This document shows, in pieces, positions 22,759-34,109 of a DNA stretch of 64,000 nt. How positions within the stretch are numbered: position 1 is the first letter of the stretch; every line of letters begins with the position of its first letter. The translations under genes were made by a program, and so were the position numbers. Source of the stretch: Scytalidium lignicola (lineage: Eukaryota; Ascomycota; Leotiomycetes); assembly GCA_002812745.2 (NCBI GenBank), contig NCSJ02000024.1, forward strand, positions 1 to 64,000. Reading direction: 5' to 3'. The notes below the pieces were generated by a model that was not told where the DNA came from, searched no databases, and worked only from the letters and a program-made list of their open reading frames with translations.

Positions 22759-23016
22759 TTATAAGCCGATGCCCTCAAAATCCCTCATCATCACGGCCAT
22801 CTGTGCTCTCTTCGCTGCTTCCGCGACTAGATTAAAGTCTCGCAGGAAGGGCAAAGTGGCACTGGCACCAATATGCGCTTTTTGTTGAGGGTCAGGATTC
22901 GTCATGACCTGATCTTGCGAAGAAAAGGATGAGGATGAGTGCGCCGATGATTGCGCCGGTTGCTGGGAGTGCGTGTGGGTCTTCGATAGGGAAGGAGAAG
23001 ATAGTGGAGCATCCAT
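22759..23016 (-). CDS. possible small conserved fungal protein, 85 residues
   Basis: A minus-strand frame from an ATG at 23016 encodes 85 residues. The first 45 are Ser/Gln/His-rich and low-complexity. The last 40 look like real protein: AHIGASATLPFLRDFNLVAE then AAKRAQMAVMMRDFEGIGL, an amphipathic alanine/arginine helix ending in a defined C-terminus. I have an impression of similar endings in short uncharacterised proteins of other filamentous ascomycetes but cannot name a family. Another frame across the same DNA encodes a hydrophobic stretch (ATGAIIGALILILFFARS), so the choice is not certain. No intron is required. Upstream (23017-23700) is purine-rich on the plus strand, as in a CT-rich fungal leader. 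Confidence 0.5.
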   Translation of the reverse strand: MDAPLSSPSLSKTHTHSQQPAQSSAHSSSSFSSQDQVMTNPDPQQKAHIGASATLPFLRDFNLVAEAAKRAQMAVMMRDFEGIGL

Positions 23017-24940
23017 TTTTTTTTTGGTTTGTTTTTCTTTCTTGATAGTATGGAAGTGCAACGGTGTGTTTGAATTGCAGTAGTTTTGCTTCTCTTTTCA
23101 AATTGCTCGTAGTTGGTAGAATCGTAGTTAGATGTTCTCTGGAATTGTAATTCCTCGGGAGACGCAGAGAGTTGGTGATGGAGTTGGTGGGGGAGAAGAT
23201 AAGGGCTGTGGCGTTTGCAGGATGTATGTAAGGTAATGTAATTAATTTCCTTGGGCAGTGCTCGCAACCAGCCCGATGCAGCACTGATGAGATGAGCTTA
23301 GAGATGGTGATTATGGATGGGAGAAGAAGTATGGGGAAATGAGAAAGAGAAGAAGAAAGAGGGAGGCAAAGAACAGGAAGAAAAGGCACCTACAGATAAG
23401 TTACCAGCTGGGCCCTCCTTTCGTGATCCGAGCGAGAGAGGCCTGGTAGTGATTGTCTCGGGGTGTGGTGGAGGAACCTCGGCGGCTGTTCTCGTGGGGC
23501 GGGTCTGCGGGAACAGGCTAATACCCCGGCTCGAGCGACCGAGAGATCTTCCGGGGGAATGGAGAGGGTTTTGCAGATGCGCGACAGCGAAGGCAGAGAC
23601 AACGAGGCCAGAGAGAAGCAATGATGTAAGTCATAGACAGGAAGGAAGAAAGAAAGAAAGAGAGAAAGAAGAGATGGGAGGCGGGCGAGGGAAAAAGATC
23701 ATGACGGTATGGGGATGCAGCTCCAGCTTAGGGACAAGGCAAGGTTGGGTTTGCTTTGGTGGGGGAGCAAAGCCGATCTTGCTGCAGGGCGGCGGTTGAC
23801 TGGCGATGGGCGAGACTTTCGCACTTCAGCCCGGGCGAGGCATTGCGACAACCTGGCGACAACCTGGTGGGAGCTGCGACCATGCTGTCATTCTCGAGCG
23901 CTGGGTGGTATGATTTAGTCATGATGTGCATGACCACAGCGTGTGAGAGAGCTGCCCGAGACACAGAACGAGCCATCTGGGCAGCAAGGTACTATATTCT
24001 GGATGTTACTCTGGATGTTGCTGTCCCATTGTGCGCAAGCTACGAAGTCTTCCTCAATAGTTACTGGTATTGATATTACAAGTACTGATATTACTACGGA
24101 GTACATATGTCCTCGGTACAGTGTATGCAGGTGCTGCAAATGAGGCGAAGCGAGCTGCATTTCGAGGCTTGAAAGGCTTGAATGCTTGAACGCTGAACGT
24201 TTGTGGCGCACGACCCTGTGGCTGATGCCCCCGTTAGTTCTCGGTGAAATTCGTAGCGAGCTCTTCGTCCTTCTCTGCTCCGGACTGTTACCGTACAGAA
24301 GTACCGTGTTATGCATGTATCATAGTAGCCTTCGATATAATAAGTTACTAATATCTCACTTTCTCTAGCACGTACGGTGGCGCCCACGCATGGTACTTTC
24401 GTACTTTCGTATGGGAAGACCAATGCGGGATACCGAGGGATAATACCCATCTGGTTACTGATCGATATCCACTAGATGCGACGGCGGAAGAAGGCTACAC
24501 ACGAAAGATATGAACTCTTCACTCTTTTCATTCTTTTCACTCTTTGACCTGGCAATGTATTTTTTGATCTCGCTCAGCAATCTCTCAGCAATAGCAAGTG
24601 GTACAAAACAGTGGCGTGACAATGCGTCGTAGTATCGTGGGATTCTCTAAGCTTTGTGTACATTTATTAATAAACTTTCACTGTGTTGATATTGTAGTGT
24701 GCTCCCCACACGCAGCCGGGGATAAAAAGGACCCTCGGCAAAACTCTCGTCCTCTCCTTGGACACGATCCCGCATCAGGTCTAGCGTTGCGGGGAGCTAT
24801 CTTTCTGAAATTTGGTACCTGAGGCGTTATTCCTGGGTTCCGGCAGTTAGTTGACGCGATCCGGGAGAAAGAGCTTCCACCCGAATATTGTAGGACGGAT
24901 CTCACACATCTCCAATTGCGCCAGCAACTCTTCTGGTGCC
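23017..24940. other. intergenic region between the small gene and SAM35
   Basis: About 1.9 kb. It holds a purine-rich block (GAAA repeats near 23640-23680), imperfect tandem duplications around 24000-24100 (CTGGATGTT and TGATATTAC units) and 24160-24200 (GGCTTGAA units), and the SAM35 promoter. Overlapping frames are unconvincing. Confidence 0.55.
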
Positions 24941-26091
24941 ATGTCAGCACCTCAGCAAACCCCCTCTTCGACTCCTTCCGCTTCTTCCAATGCTGGCTCT
25001 TCTTCCCCTTCCTCTGCGGCTAAGAAGCCTTCTCCACCAGCAAGAATCATCTTTGCTGTACCAGGTCCTATCAAGAAGCTCTTTGATTTAGTCCCCGTCC
25101 TAGTCTATCCGCCCAATGAGCTTCCCCAACGAAGTCCCAAACCTTCCAAAACCCCGACTCTCTATATATTTAGCACGCCCGAGGATGCTGCGGCAGGGCG
25201 GCCGTCATTTAATCCAAGTTGTTTGAAATGGCAGGTGAGTCTTCAGTTTTGATCCTGTATATGTGCTTAAGGGGAAAAAAATTCTAACTCTCTCAATTTC
25301 TAGACCTTCTTAAAGATTGCCGGCATAGATCACCGTGTAGTACCTTCGAATAACCATGCCTCACCGACAGGCATCCTGCCATTCTTGTTACCAGCCTATT
25401 CCTCCCTAACAACTTCCCAAGAGACTCTCCTCCCCGTCCCATCCAGCAAGTTAATAAAATATGCTAAAGAGCACGGAGGACGGTTCGCAGAGATAGATGA
25501 CATTCGCTATGAGGCGTATCAGTCACTCCTAGATCACCGAATACGAAATGCTTGGGTGAGTTGATCCAAATTCTGTTATTCTTCTACCCCCCCTTCTGGG
25601 CTTGTGAGGATGTGCTACACGGGGCTACTTAAAGTACATATAGCTTACTTATGTGTCATTCGGAATAGCTTTTCGCCCTCTATCTTGAACCCTCTAACTT
25701 TGACTCCATTGTCGTGCCTCTCTATATCGCATCCCAATCTCGCTCCTCTTTGGTCCGATTCCCGAGTGCCCAGTCCCTCCGCGCTGCAGCAGAATCTGAA
25801 CTCCGAAAACGGTCAACATCAGGGGTCATTGACGTTGATGATCTCTACAGCGAGGCTGACAAGGCATTTGAGGCATTATCAATACTTCTAGGCAAGGACA
25901 ATTGGTTCTCGCGGAGTGAGCGCCCAGGGCTTTTCGATGCCAGTGTTTTTGCATACACAGAGCTTTTGTTAGATGAGAGTCTAGGAGGACATGGTGGCTG
26001 GCAGGAAGGAAGATTGGGCAGAGCATTGGTAGGATGTAGAAACTTGGTGTTGCATAGGGAGCGCTTAAGAAAGCGGTATTTCCGGCTATAA
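24941..26091 (+). CDS. SAM35: SAM complex subunit Sam35-like (mitochondrial outer membrane)
   Basis: Three exons, 24941-25234, 25304-25555 and 25669-26091, encode 322 residues; introns are 69 and 113 bp with GTGAGT donors. The protein has a Ser/Pro-rich start, then a thioredoxin/GST-like N-terminal part (KKLFDLVPVLVYPPNELPQR, LYIFSTPED, FNPSCLKWQTFLKIAGID, VPSNNHASPTGILPFLLPA) and a helical GST-C-like part (AYQSLLDHRIRNAWLFALYL, then SEADKAFEALSILLGKDNWF, FDASVFAYTELLLDE). This layout is that of the metaxin/Sam35-Sam37 group. In yeast Sam35 recognises the beta-signal of outer-membrane precursors and passes them to Sam50. The NNHASPTGILPF block resembles what I know of fungal Sam35, so I prefer it to Sam37. 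Upstream in-frame sequence has no ATG, fixing the start. Confidence 0.8.
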
Positions 26092-29050
26092 CATGAGAGA
26101 GGACAGAAAGAGAGGGAAAAGCAGAGAGTGAGAAGATAGCATAAGCCCGAGGGATGAAGAGGTGGTTGGCGTACTAATGTGTAATGTGCTAGCCTTGTGA
26201 ACAAATCTGGTTGATTTCAGGGGGGCTTGATTTTAGGATTCGCATGGATATCCGTAATTCGGTGTCTGGCACGGGGGCATTATTATTCAACGACAACTTG
26301 AGGCTGCGTAACAAAAAAAATGAAACAGGAAACGGGGTTGGAAAAATACTTAGAGAAGCAGCACGGCGCTGCAGGACTTGACGCAATTGGCATAGCATTT
26401 TGGCCGGTGGAGGGCCGCTATGGTGCATGTGTGTCTAGCAAGTAAACGCCGCTGAGCAAAAGCTAGATAGATGAAATATTTGTATACTAGTCAGCAATAA
26501 GAAAATCATTATCTTTTGAAATTCGAGAAACCAAGTGGAAGCATCTCAACGACGTTCTACGTTTATGCCGCAAGGTGTCTTAGCTGAGCGAGTGTCCCAA
26601 GACATCGGGGCCCGTTTTAGACACACATGACCTTGTTTTTATAAAGACTAAAAGACTAAAAAACATACCTGCACCTGCAAAATATTGCAAAACATTTATA
26701 ATCTAAATATTGTTGAAGTTACAGCATTATTTAGTGATGAGGGCTTTCAAGTTAACCAATCAGGGTAAGCAGATCATATGTGGATTGAAGTAACTTAACT
26801 ATCCCTTACTCCGTATATAAGCTACCTATTACGGCTTTGGCTGCAACGACACCTTTCTCTACAGTAATCTCCGTCCCGGTCTTTTTGGCGCTCGGCTCGG
26901 CTCCCAAGATCTTGATTCTCAGTGGCTAGCAGCAGTTAAAGAAAACGTGGCATCTCCCTGTCTTCTACTTACCCGCCCGGATAGCAGGGAAGACGAGTGA
27001 GTAGCTCCGACTCCAGAAAACTTGATCTCTGAGGAAGTCGTAAGCATGGAAGCACTGGCAGTACCGCTGTGACACATCTAGAAGTTCCTGCATTTCAAGA
27101 AGAAAAAGTAGGAGGGGGGGAGACGACGGCCGCCCTATGGATAGAGCGTTTGAGCGTTTAAACCCATGCGAGAAACAGCGTGATGATTCAACCCAAATAC
27201 GCGGATACCAAGCCAATAATCGATGAGATGAAACCATTTGAGCAAAGCTCTAAAATGTAACCTTAGGAGGAGGACATGGCTGGCAAGTTGTAATTATTGG
27301 TAGGAAGCTTTTTTTTTTTGTTTCTTTGGTTGTGCCTATCGGCGCCGTATCGTAACCCGCCGCTCCCGCTAAGTTACCCGCCCGGGCTAAGGCAAAAGCC
27401 CCGCAACATCGCATGGCGTCTGCACAACATCACAATTTCGATGGTTGGTGCATCTGCTGCCCTTTTCTTTTTTATGCAACTGGGGAGCACGCAGTTGAAT
27501 GAGTGAGGCGAGTCAAGCTGGTTGTAGGGCTATGAATAATTAGACGGACTCGGCGAAATAGTGCCGATATATTGATTATACAAGTAGATAGGACTGTTGA
27601 TGGTCAGATCGAGCAACTTGATGAAGCACATATGGATCAGAGTTAGTCATCTAGGTGTGCAACCACAGTTCAAGTTCTGGTGTCTCAATAGTCGGTTTTT
27701 TCAAACCACAGCTACTGTGAGACCAAAACAGAGACCAGGAAATATTGGGCAGCTTCAGCTATTCCACCACAACAGACCCTGATTCTCGCATGAGCTTTTT
27801 CTCTTAGACACGACTGTAACCGTTTATGAGTGTCATCAGCAACTGATTGTGGATCTTTTAATTTATTCGGCCGCTTGTTGAGTAGCCGGTGTGGATGGTA
27901 AAATCATAGCAGAGTGCGGTTGAAAGGCCGAATCAAAGTTGCTCTGCCTCTGTGCTGGTATCTTAGTGTCTGTTTGTCTGTGTGTCCCCTCCAAAACGAG
28001 TACAGCATGTAGATCCCATGTCTCTCTTGCCTCACGAGGCACATATTGCACGCGAGGAGTACAGACGATGATCGCCATCGACTATCAATTCTGGCATGTT
28101 ATTCTCCTAAGGGCATCAACACTCTCGTTGGGCCATGTTCTCATGGATCTAGCCGCCGGGACCCCGAAGCAGACTAGCTCCCGTACATTGTCTAGGCTAG
28201 GCTTATAGTGGATATGCTCTCAGTGCGATTGGTGGTGTGCCCATGTGCCTCTCCAAGTTGTGCTAACAATAATCAGCCTTCGTTTGTGACCTCGATGTGC
28301 CATCCCCCATCCTTGCTGCCTGACTGGCTGCCTTCTCTGCTCTAGCAGCCACACCAGCTTCCCACCTATGTGCCTACGCGCTGCCTGCGGATGTCCACCA
28401 ATCATGGACCGCCCTGCACGCCCGGCCTGCACGACCACTCACAGCAACCATCACACGGCTGCCACCACCTTTACCACTCACCACTCACCACTTTCTGCGA
28501 GTGAAAATAGCCATTTGCCAGGCCAACTTGCGATTTGCTGCTACACCCGTTGCCATGGACATCTATCACCGGACTGCCAATGGGTCGTCCCCGCTCACCA
28601 ATACCCGCTGCACCCAGAGCACGCAGGCCGTCCAAGGCCCAGACAGAGGCCTTATTCCCTATATAGTATCACGGCCACTCTCCTCTTTGTGTCCTTCTCT
28701 TTCTTTCTCTTCAGCAAGCATTCAATTTTCCAAGAGCTAGTTTTTGTTTTTTCCCCTTTCCATCTCCTCGTCCCGTTTACCTTAATCCTGTTAGAGCTGT
28801 GCTCCTTTCGCATTCCAAATCTTTTTACTACACTATCTTAATTCATACCACCCCTACAAACCGAGTTGCTGGCCAACTCAATTAATTTTATTCTATACTC
28901 AGCTCTACATCTTAATTATTTCTCAGCAATACTAGCTCTTCTTGCTCAAATCGATCATTACGGACCGTTTCAATCCAAACAATCGATTTTCTGACCGTCG
29001 ACAAGTCAGTATATTAATTAGTCCACCAAATCAACCACAAACGCCACACA
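26092..29050. other. large intergenic region upstream of the EsdC-like gene
   Basis: Nearly 3 kb without a supportable gene. It probably holds the SAM35 3' flank and an extended promoter and leader for the EsdC-like gene: a TATATAG motif at 28661 and CT-rich sequence at 28680-28860. Frames at 28220-28841 are Pro/Thr/His-rich, overlap on both strands and lack domain sense. Confidence 0.55.
28659..28668 (+). promoter_or_regulatory. TATA-like element upstream of the EsdC-like gene
   Basis: CTATATAGTA, about 385 bp before the start codon and followed by a pyrimidine-rich stretch, a common arrangement at fungal transcription starts. Inference only. Confidence 0.35.
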
Positions 29051-29923
29051 ATGGCCTCTGTGCAACTCTCATTCTCCCTTCGCACTTCATCTAGCGTTAA
29101 GACCGTGCATTTGCTCGGTTCTTGGGATAACTATGCCGGTCAGCTCCCTCTCTCAAAGGAGAAGCACTCAACACACTCTTGGAAAGGCACTTTTCGCTTC
29201 CAGGGAACCACTCTCCAGCCTGGCCAACGCTACTGGTACTACTACATCATCGATGGATACCATGTCTCCCATGATCCCTCGGAAGACTCAACTACAGAGC
29301 CCACAACGGGCCGCATCCTAAACATCCTTGATGTTCCGTGCGAGAAATCCTCTAGCAAGTCTTCGTCGTCAAAGCACTCTTCATCCAAGTCTAGCTCCAA
29401 GCACCCCCCGTCGTCTCGTGACAAGCACTCCAGTCGACGAGAATCCCGCCGCGTGAGCAACATTACTATTGACATACCGAAGGGTCGCCCACTCTCAGAA
29501 TCGCAGATTGTGTCACCCAAGCCAGTCAATCCACAGGCAACCAAGCTCATCCTCCAGGGCGATTACGAACCAGCTACGGTCGCGGAGCTCACATCACGTT
29601 TTGCCGCTACGAACATGGACGATTACGACTCTTACGAAGACGAACTCTCACCACCATCGTCAGTCGGCTCCAGCTTGTCCAGCCGCTCCGACAGCTCCTC
29701 GCCCAGCTCGGCTAGTTCACTCAGCGACTACAGCACCCCCAGCTCCGAATCAAACTGTACCTGTGAACGCTACGGTCTCACGCGCAAAGGCGAGCGTATC
29801 AGGATCGACTGCGGCGGCACTGTTTGTCGATACTCGGACGATTCTTCTTCCTCTTGCTGTTCTGATGAGGAAGATTACGTCCCCACATCATCCCGCCGCC
29901 AAGGCATCGTCGTCCGCAGATGA
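29051..29923 (+). CDS. esdC: AMPK-type glycogen-binding protein, EsdC-like
   Basis: Single exon of 290 residues. Residues 1-95 form a CBM48/AMPK-beta glycogen-recognition domain: VQLSFSLRTSSSVKTVHLLG, SWDNYAGQLPLSK, WKGTFRF, then GQRYWYYYIIDGYHVSHDPS. This is followed by a Ser/Lys/His-rich linker, a ITIDIPKGRPLSESQIVSP segment, a serine-rich acidic stretch and a cysteine-containing end (CTCERYGLTRKGERIRIDCG, SSCCSDEEDYVP). The architecture matches Aspergillus nidulans EsdC (early sexual development), often labelled GTP-binding protein EsdC although no GTPase motif is present. EsdC is needed for sexual development there; the exact activity is unknown. The long upstream region suits a developmentally regulated gene. 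Confidence 0.85.
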   Translation: MASVQLSFSLRTSSSVKTVHLLGSWDNYAGQLPLSKEKHSTHSWKGTFRFQGTTLQPGQRYWYYYIIDGYHVSHDPSEDSTTEPTTGRILNILDVPCEKSSSKSSSSKHSSSKSSSKHPPSSRDKHSSRRESRRVSNITIDIPKGRPLSESQIVSPKPVNPQATKLILQGDYEPATVAELTSRFAATNMDDYDSYEDELSPPSSVGSSLSSRSDSSSPSSASSLSDYSTPSSESNCTCERYGLTRKGERIRIDCGGTVCRYSDDSSSSCCSDEEDYVPTSSRRQGIVVRR

Positions 29924-30764
29924 TCGTCTATGGAGTCGGACATGGTGCTGGCAGCTGAGACTGTTGATGACACCATGATTCAAAGCCCGCTAGATTCGCA
30001 TTTTTTGGGAGCATCCAACATATGAGAATACACACGCCAGACCATTCATTAATGGCTACTTAATATATTCACCAGCATCCTCGAGAGAGCTGGTCTTTCT
30101 CGAGGGTAGTTGGTGCCACGACGGCCGAATCCGCGGCCCCCGTAGGTGGAACACCTACCCCTTCCTCTAGGCGCGCCTTTTGGCGCGTTGGGTGAAGGTC
30201 GGATGTTTGCCGGCGAGAATCAAATTTCGTTTGTTCATTTGACATGATTCCTCTACACATGTTACCCCTGGAATAGGTGGGGAAGCACGTGCCTTATGGG
30301 GAAGAAATATGGGGGAAGGAGGGGAAGATGAAGATCCAATATCTGCCGCAGAGTGGTGGCAGACCAAGGACAAGAGCAATTGGACAAAGAGGAAATAGAT
30401 GGACCGCGTGCACGGAGGCACGACCTGGTCTGTTTCTGCATGTCATGCATGTCAAATCAAGTGCAATGTCTGGCACTCAGACACCCGTATGTGTCTAGGC
30501 AATTGGCCAGCTCTAGTAAATAGTGGAGATAGAAGACTATTGAATCTGCTCCATGACAACAGCCATGTTTTCTTAAGAATTTCGCTGATACTGTAACTGT
30601 GAATGTAAATGTGATGTAATTTCGTTTCCATGTGAGAATACGTAAAATAACCATGTCCATTAGGTGATGACACCATCCTTTTCTTATCCGACCTAGTTTT
30701 TGGCATTTATACACAGTATCCTATCGTGTCTATTTACGCCTTGATTCTGCGGACAATATAAACC

Positions 30765-30941
30765 ACCGAAGGATCTCAAATTTACGAGTCGTAGAGCTAA
30801 CTTCATGAGAGAAAAATGTAACGCTGTACAGTGAGCATTGTCAGCACTAGAGAGTAGATCATTCGTTAAGAATACTATGTACGTAACGTACAGTAATTAA
30901 TCCTTATAGCTCTACGACTCGTAAATTTGAGATCCTTCGGT
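30765..30941. mobile_element. MITE-like element, 177 bp, 35-bp perfect terminal inverted repeats
   Basis: The 35 bases at 30765-30799 are the exact reverse complement of 30907-30941 (arm begins ACCGAAGGATCTCAAATT and ends GTAGAGCTA). A 107-bp AT-rich core with no coding capacity separates them and holds a GTACGTAACGTAC palindrome. Size, perfect arms and lack of an ORF fit a non-autonomous DNA transposon. I see no clear target-site duplication: flanks read AAACC on the left and ATGCC on the right. A stable cruciform-forming regulatory palindrome is the alternative. Confidence 0.7.
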
Positions 30942-32580
30942 ATGCCAACATGTAAAAGCCTGATATCCAAGGCGTGTAAGGGTTTTCAATGTGCAAATTT
31001 AGCCGCTTACCTGATCTTCATAAAAAAGAATTCCACATGGTTGGGTGTTAAATGTTCCTGTTATCTTCTGATCGGGAGATGCAAAACAGGCAAACCGAGG
31101 AATTAGGGCCAATCACAAGAAGTATCATGTAATTTTTACAAGGGGCAAGAAGGGAAACCCTTACAAAAAAATCAAGCAAATCAAAACCAAGCCACCCACG
31201 TTGCCAGACATCCCACGCATTACCACGGAACAAAAAATAATCGATTTGCCCTGGAGAAATCTGTTTTTCCTGATCGTCATGGGGTGGCGTTCTGCGGTTC
31301 CTTATCGATAAGCGTCCCCTCTTTCCTGATCGGGGATGACGTCGAACCTGGTTCGCCGCTCGTCACCTCTTGCGCCCTGATTTGCTTTCGTTTTGTGTTT
31401 CGAAACTGTTTTCGTAGTGCATACNAAACGACGAAAAGGAAAAACTGGAGCCCGAAGGCAACTTTTCTCACAGCTTCTGCAGCCAAGCGATTCCACCGAC
31501 ACGGCGCCGTTTGACGGTTTGTTTGAGGAGGACCATGGACCCTCTTTTTGTTTGCGTCATAGTGTGCTGAGGCGGCTACAAGTACATGAGAAAAGTGGAA
31601 CTGCTGAAGGAGACTTGCAGACTGGGTGGATACATACACTTTTGCACCGACAAGACTGATTGGATCCCCAAAGGGAATTGTTGGTGCCCGCCGCAAAATG
31701 GCGTCGTCTTGCGTCAAAAGGGGTCCACTGCTAGCCCCCCCTTCACCATTTCCTGATCCGGCCGTAGATGCCCTTCTTTTGCTTCGTCCCAATTCGCGGC
31801 GAGCATGTTGCACCGTGGCTGCCGTGGTTGGCCTTGGACAACGCTTGACCGACTTTCATTGTGCTTCGGTCCCGCTTCCTTCCCCCCTTTGTCGTTGCTT
31901 GTGAAAACTACGGTTCGATTGTTACAGTACAGCTCTGTAAGCACGTACACACGGTACAGTAAGAGTAACTACTGTACAAATGTCTCTTGTTCCTTGGAAG
32001 TCAATCACAGGGGACCCTTCATCCTGACTGGTTGGTCGACGTCGATTGATTCCCCGTTTTGTTACTGTATGCACGAACGACTGAATACGGTGTGGCAACA
32101 TCGAGATCGCCTCTAACCTTCACCATATTTCTCCATATTTCATTTCACTTCATTTTGCCTTCCTTACTTATTCATCATACAGTCTTCTCTTTGCTTTTTC
32201 CCTCTTCTTATATTTATATCAATACTCATTCATCTTCTCGAATCCTTCTGCTTCATTCATCATATTCTTTCTGATACCTCTCACTATCAGTTTCAAACGG
32301 CATCCACATATCTCCTTCATCTAACTCAACGTGCTCAATCATCTCCTGCCTCTTACACCCTCCATATCATCCACCTGTCTCCACTAAAACCCACAGCACA
32401 TCCTGGCCCACATATTTCATTCAAGGCTATCTGCATCATTTCAGCACGTCACATCTTTCGTGGTATCCACCTGTCCAAGCACGTTCACGAGAGAGGAGGG
32501 GGCTATCAGATAACACTTAACATTCCCCTCTTCCCCATATTCTCCGCATTCTTCAACCAAACTTCACAACCCAACTCATC

Positions 32581-32610
32581 CAAACAAACAAACAAACAAA
32601 CAAACAAACA
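32581..32610. repeat. (CAAA)n microsatellite in the HAD hydrolase leader
   Basis: Seven and a half perfect copies of CAAA, ending 9 bp before the start codon at 32619. It would lie in the 5' untranslated leader and leave it unstructured near the start. Confidence 0.9.
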
Positions 32611-32618
32611 CATACAAT

Positions 32619-34109
32619 ATGTCAGGAAGAAACTCTTTATATCCTCCCACCGATCATCGGTACCGCCGCCTTTCATCGGTTGGAGCAACCTCAGAAGAGG
32701 TTGAATCCGAGGATCCAGTCGTCGTTGTCCCTGCTAGACTGTTGCATCACCGATCTCACACATACCATGGCGGTAGTTTTGCCGCCTCCCTGGAGACGGC
32801 GAGGAAGGAGTTGACTTCCATCAACTTGGAAGATGAGACCCTCTCATCATCTACCGAATCCAGTGTTCCAGGTACTCCTGGATCTCCAGTCACACCTCGC
32901 GACGTTTCCACTGCTGATACTTTTGCTTTTGCCTTTGATATCGACGGAGTCCTGGTTCGTGGTGGCAAGCCGATTCCTGAAGCCATCGAGGCCATGAAGG
33001 TGTTGAACGGAGAGAATGAGTTCGGCATGAAAGTGTAAGTAATATCCTTTCCTCATTATTATTAGTATCAAAAGATCATCTCTAACGTATACATATACAG
33101 TCCGTATATCTTCCTTACCAATGGTGGTGGTAAGACAGAGGCAGAGCGATGTATCGATCTGTCTGGGCAGCTCGACATCGAGGTGTCTCCCGCGCAGTTT
33201 ATCTGCGGTCACACTCCAATGAGAGAGATGGTTGAGAAATACAACACGGTCTTAGTCATTGGTGGTGAGGGTGAGAAATGCAGACTCGTTGCTGAGGGTT
33301 ACGGTTTCAAAGATGTCATCACTCCAGGAGACATCATCAAGGATAATGAAGCTACAACTCCCTTCCGTAAACTAACACCAGAGGAGCGCGCCAACTCTCG
33401 GAAACGCGATTATGGCAAGACTAAAATCGAAGCCATCTTCGTCTTCGCCGACAGCCGTGACTGGGCTGGTGATATCCAAATCATGTTAGATCTCGCCATG
33501 TCCAAGGGAGGCTATATCGGAACATTGTCCGAGACATTCGACGAAGGTCCTCCAATCTACTTCAGTCACAACGATATAGTTTGGTCCGCCGCTCATAACA
33601 ATGTTCGACTCGGCATGGGAGCTCTCCGAAAGATGGTCGAGACGCTCTTCAAAGACGTAACTGGCGGCAAGGAACTCGAGACGATTGCCTTTGGTAAACC
33701 ACAGATTGGAACCTTTGAATTCGCAACTCGCCTCTTGCAACAGTGGCGGAAAGATGAGCATGGAATCAATGCACCACCTGACACAGTTTACTTCGTTGGT
33801 GACACTCCCGAGAGTGACATCAAGGGAACAAATATGTTCAACGAGAAGAGCAAGAACACGTGGTATTCGATGCTTGTGAAGACTGGCGTCTATAAAGATG
33901 GAACCGAGCCATCTGCCAAGCCTAAAGTCACCGTTGATACCGTTCTCGATGCAGTAAAGTATGGAATGAGGAGAGAGCAAATAAAGCAGATGCAGAAGGA
34001 TAGCGCAAAGATTGTGTTGAACAGACTGCCAGTTGATAAGCTTTCACTTGATGAAAAGGTCAGAAGCAACTCGACGGCTATTGAAGACGATGAGGGAGTG
34101 GTGATTTAG
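32619..34109 (+). CDS. HAD-superfamily IIA hydrolase, CECR5/HDHD5-like
   Basis: Two exons, 32619-33034 and 33101-34109, with a 66-bp intron (GTAAGT donor), encode 474 residues. The first 100 residues are Ser/Thr-rich and disordered. HAD motif I is FAFDIDGVLVRGGKPIP with nucleophile and acid Asp107 and Asp109; motif II is the TNGGG (about 145) after PYIFLTNGGG; motif IV is VYFVGDTPESDIKGTN near residue 400. A C2-type cap lies between, including FADSRDWAGDIQIMLDLAMS. This matches the CECR5 subfamily of HAD-IIA phosphatases, which includes mitochondrial proteins of unknown substrate; fungal copies often carry a doubtful lipid-synthase label. Both catalytic aspartates are intact, so activity is likely. 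A (CAAA)n repeat precedes the ATG. Confidence 0.88.

Larger units (their letters stand above)
29924..32618. other. intergenic region with MITE-like element
   Basis: About 2.7 kb. It contains the element at 30765-30941, an AscI-type GGCGCGCC palindrome at 30172 within a GC-rich patch, one N at 31425, and a cluster of direct and inverted ACAGTAC/GTACTGT words at 31920-31975. From 32100 on it is a CT-rich leader for the HAD hydrolase gene. No protein gene is supported. Confidence 0.55.

Noticed and set aside
22892..23621. Three long minus-strand frames and a plus-strand frame over purine-rich DNA
   Set aside because: Biased composition produces open frames on both strands; the only protein-like part is the 85-residue frame ending at 22759.
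28368..28841. 157-codon plus-strand frame upstream of the EsdC-like gene
   Set aside because: Composition is Pro/Thr/His then Phe/Leu from CT-rich DNA; it overlaps the likely promoter and leader and has no protein-like motif.
30172..30195. GC-rich GGCGCGCC-containing inverted repeat as terminator or origin
   Set aside because: Short imperfect hairpin with no supporting context; eukaryotic genes do not use such terminators.
31277..31813. 178-codon minus-strand frame
   Set aside because: It crosses an ambiguous base, has no recognisable domain, is mirrored by frames on the other strand and lies in AT/GC-mixed intergenic DNA; most likely chance.
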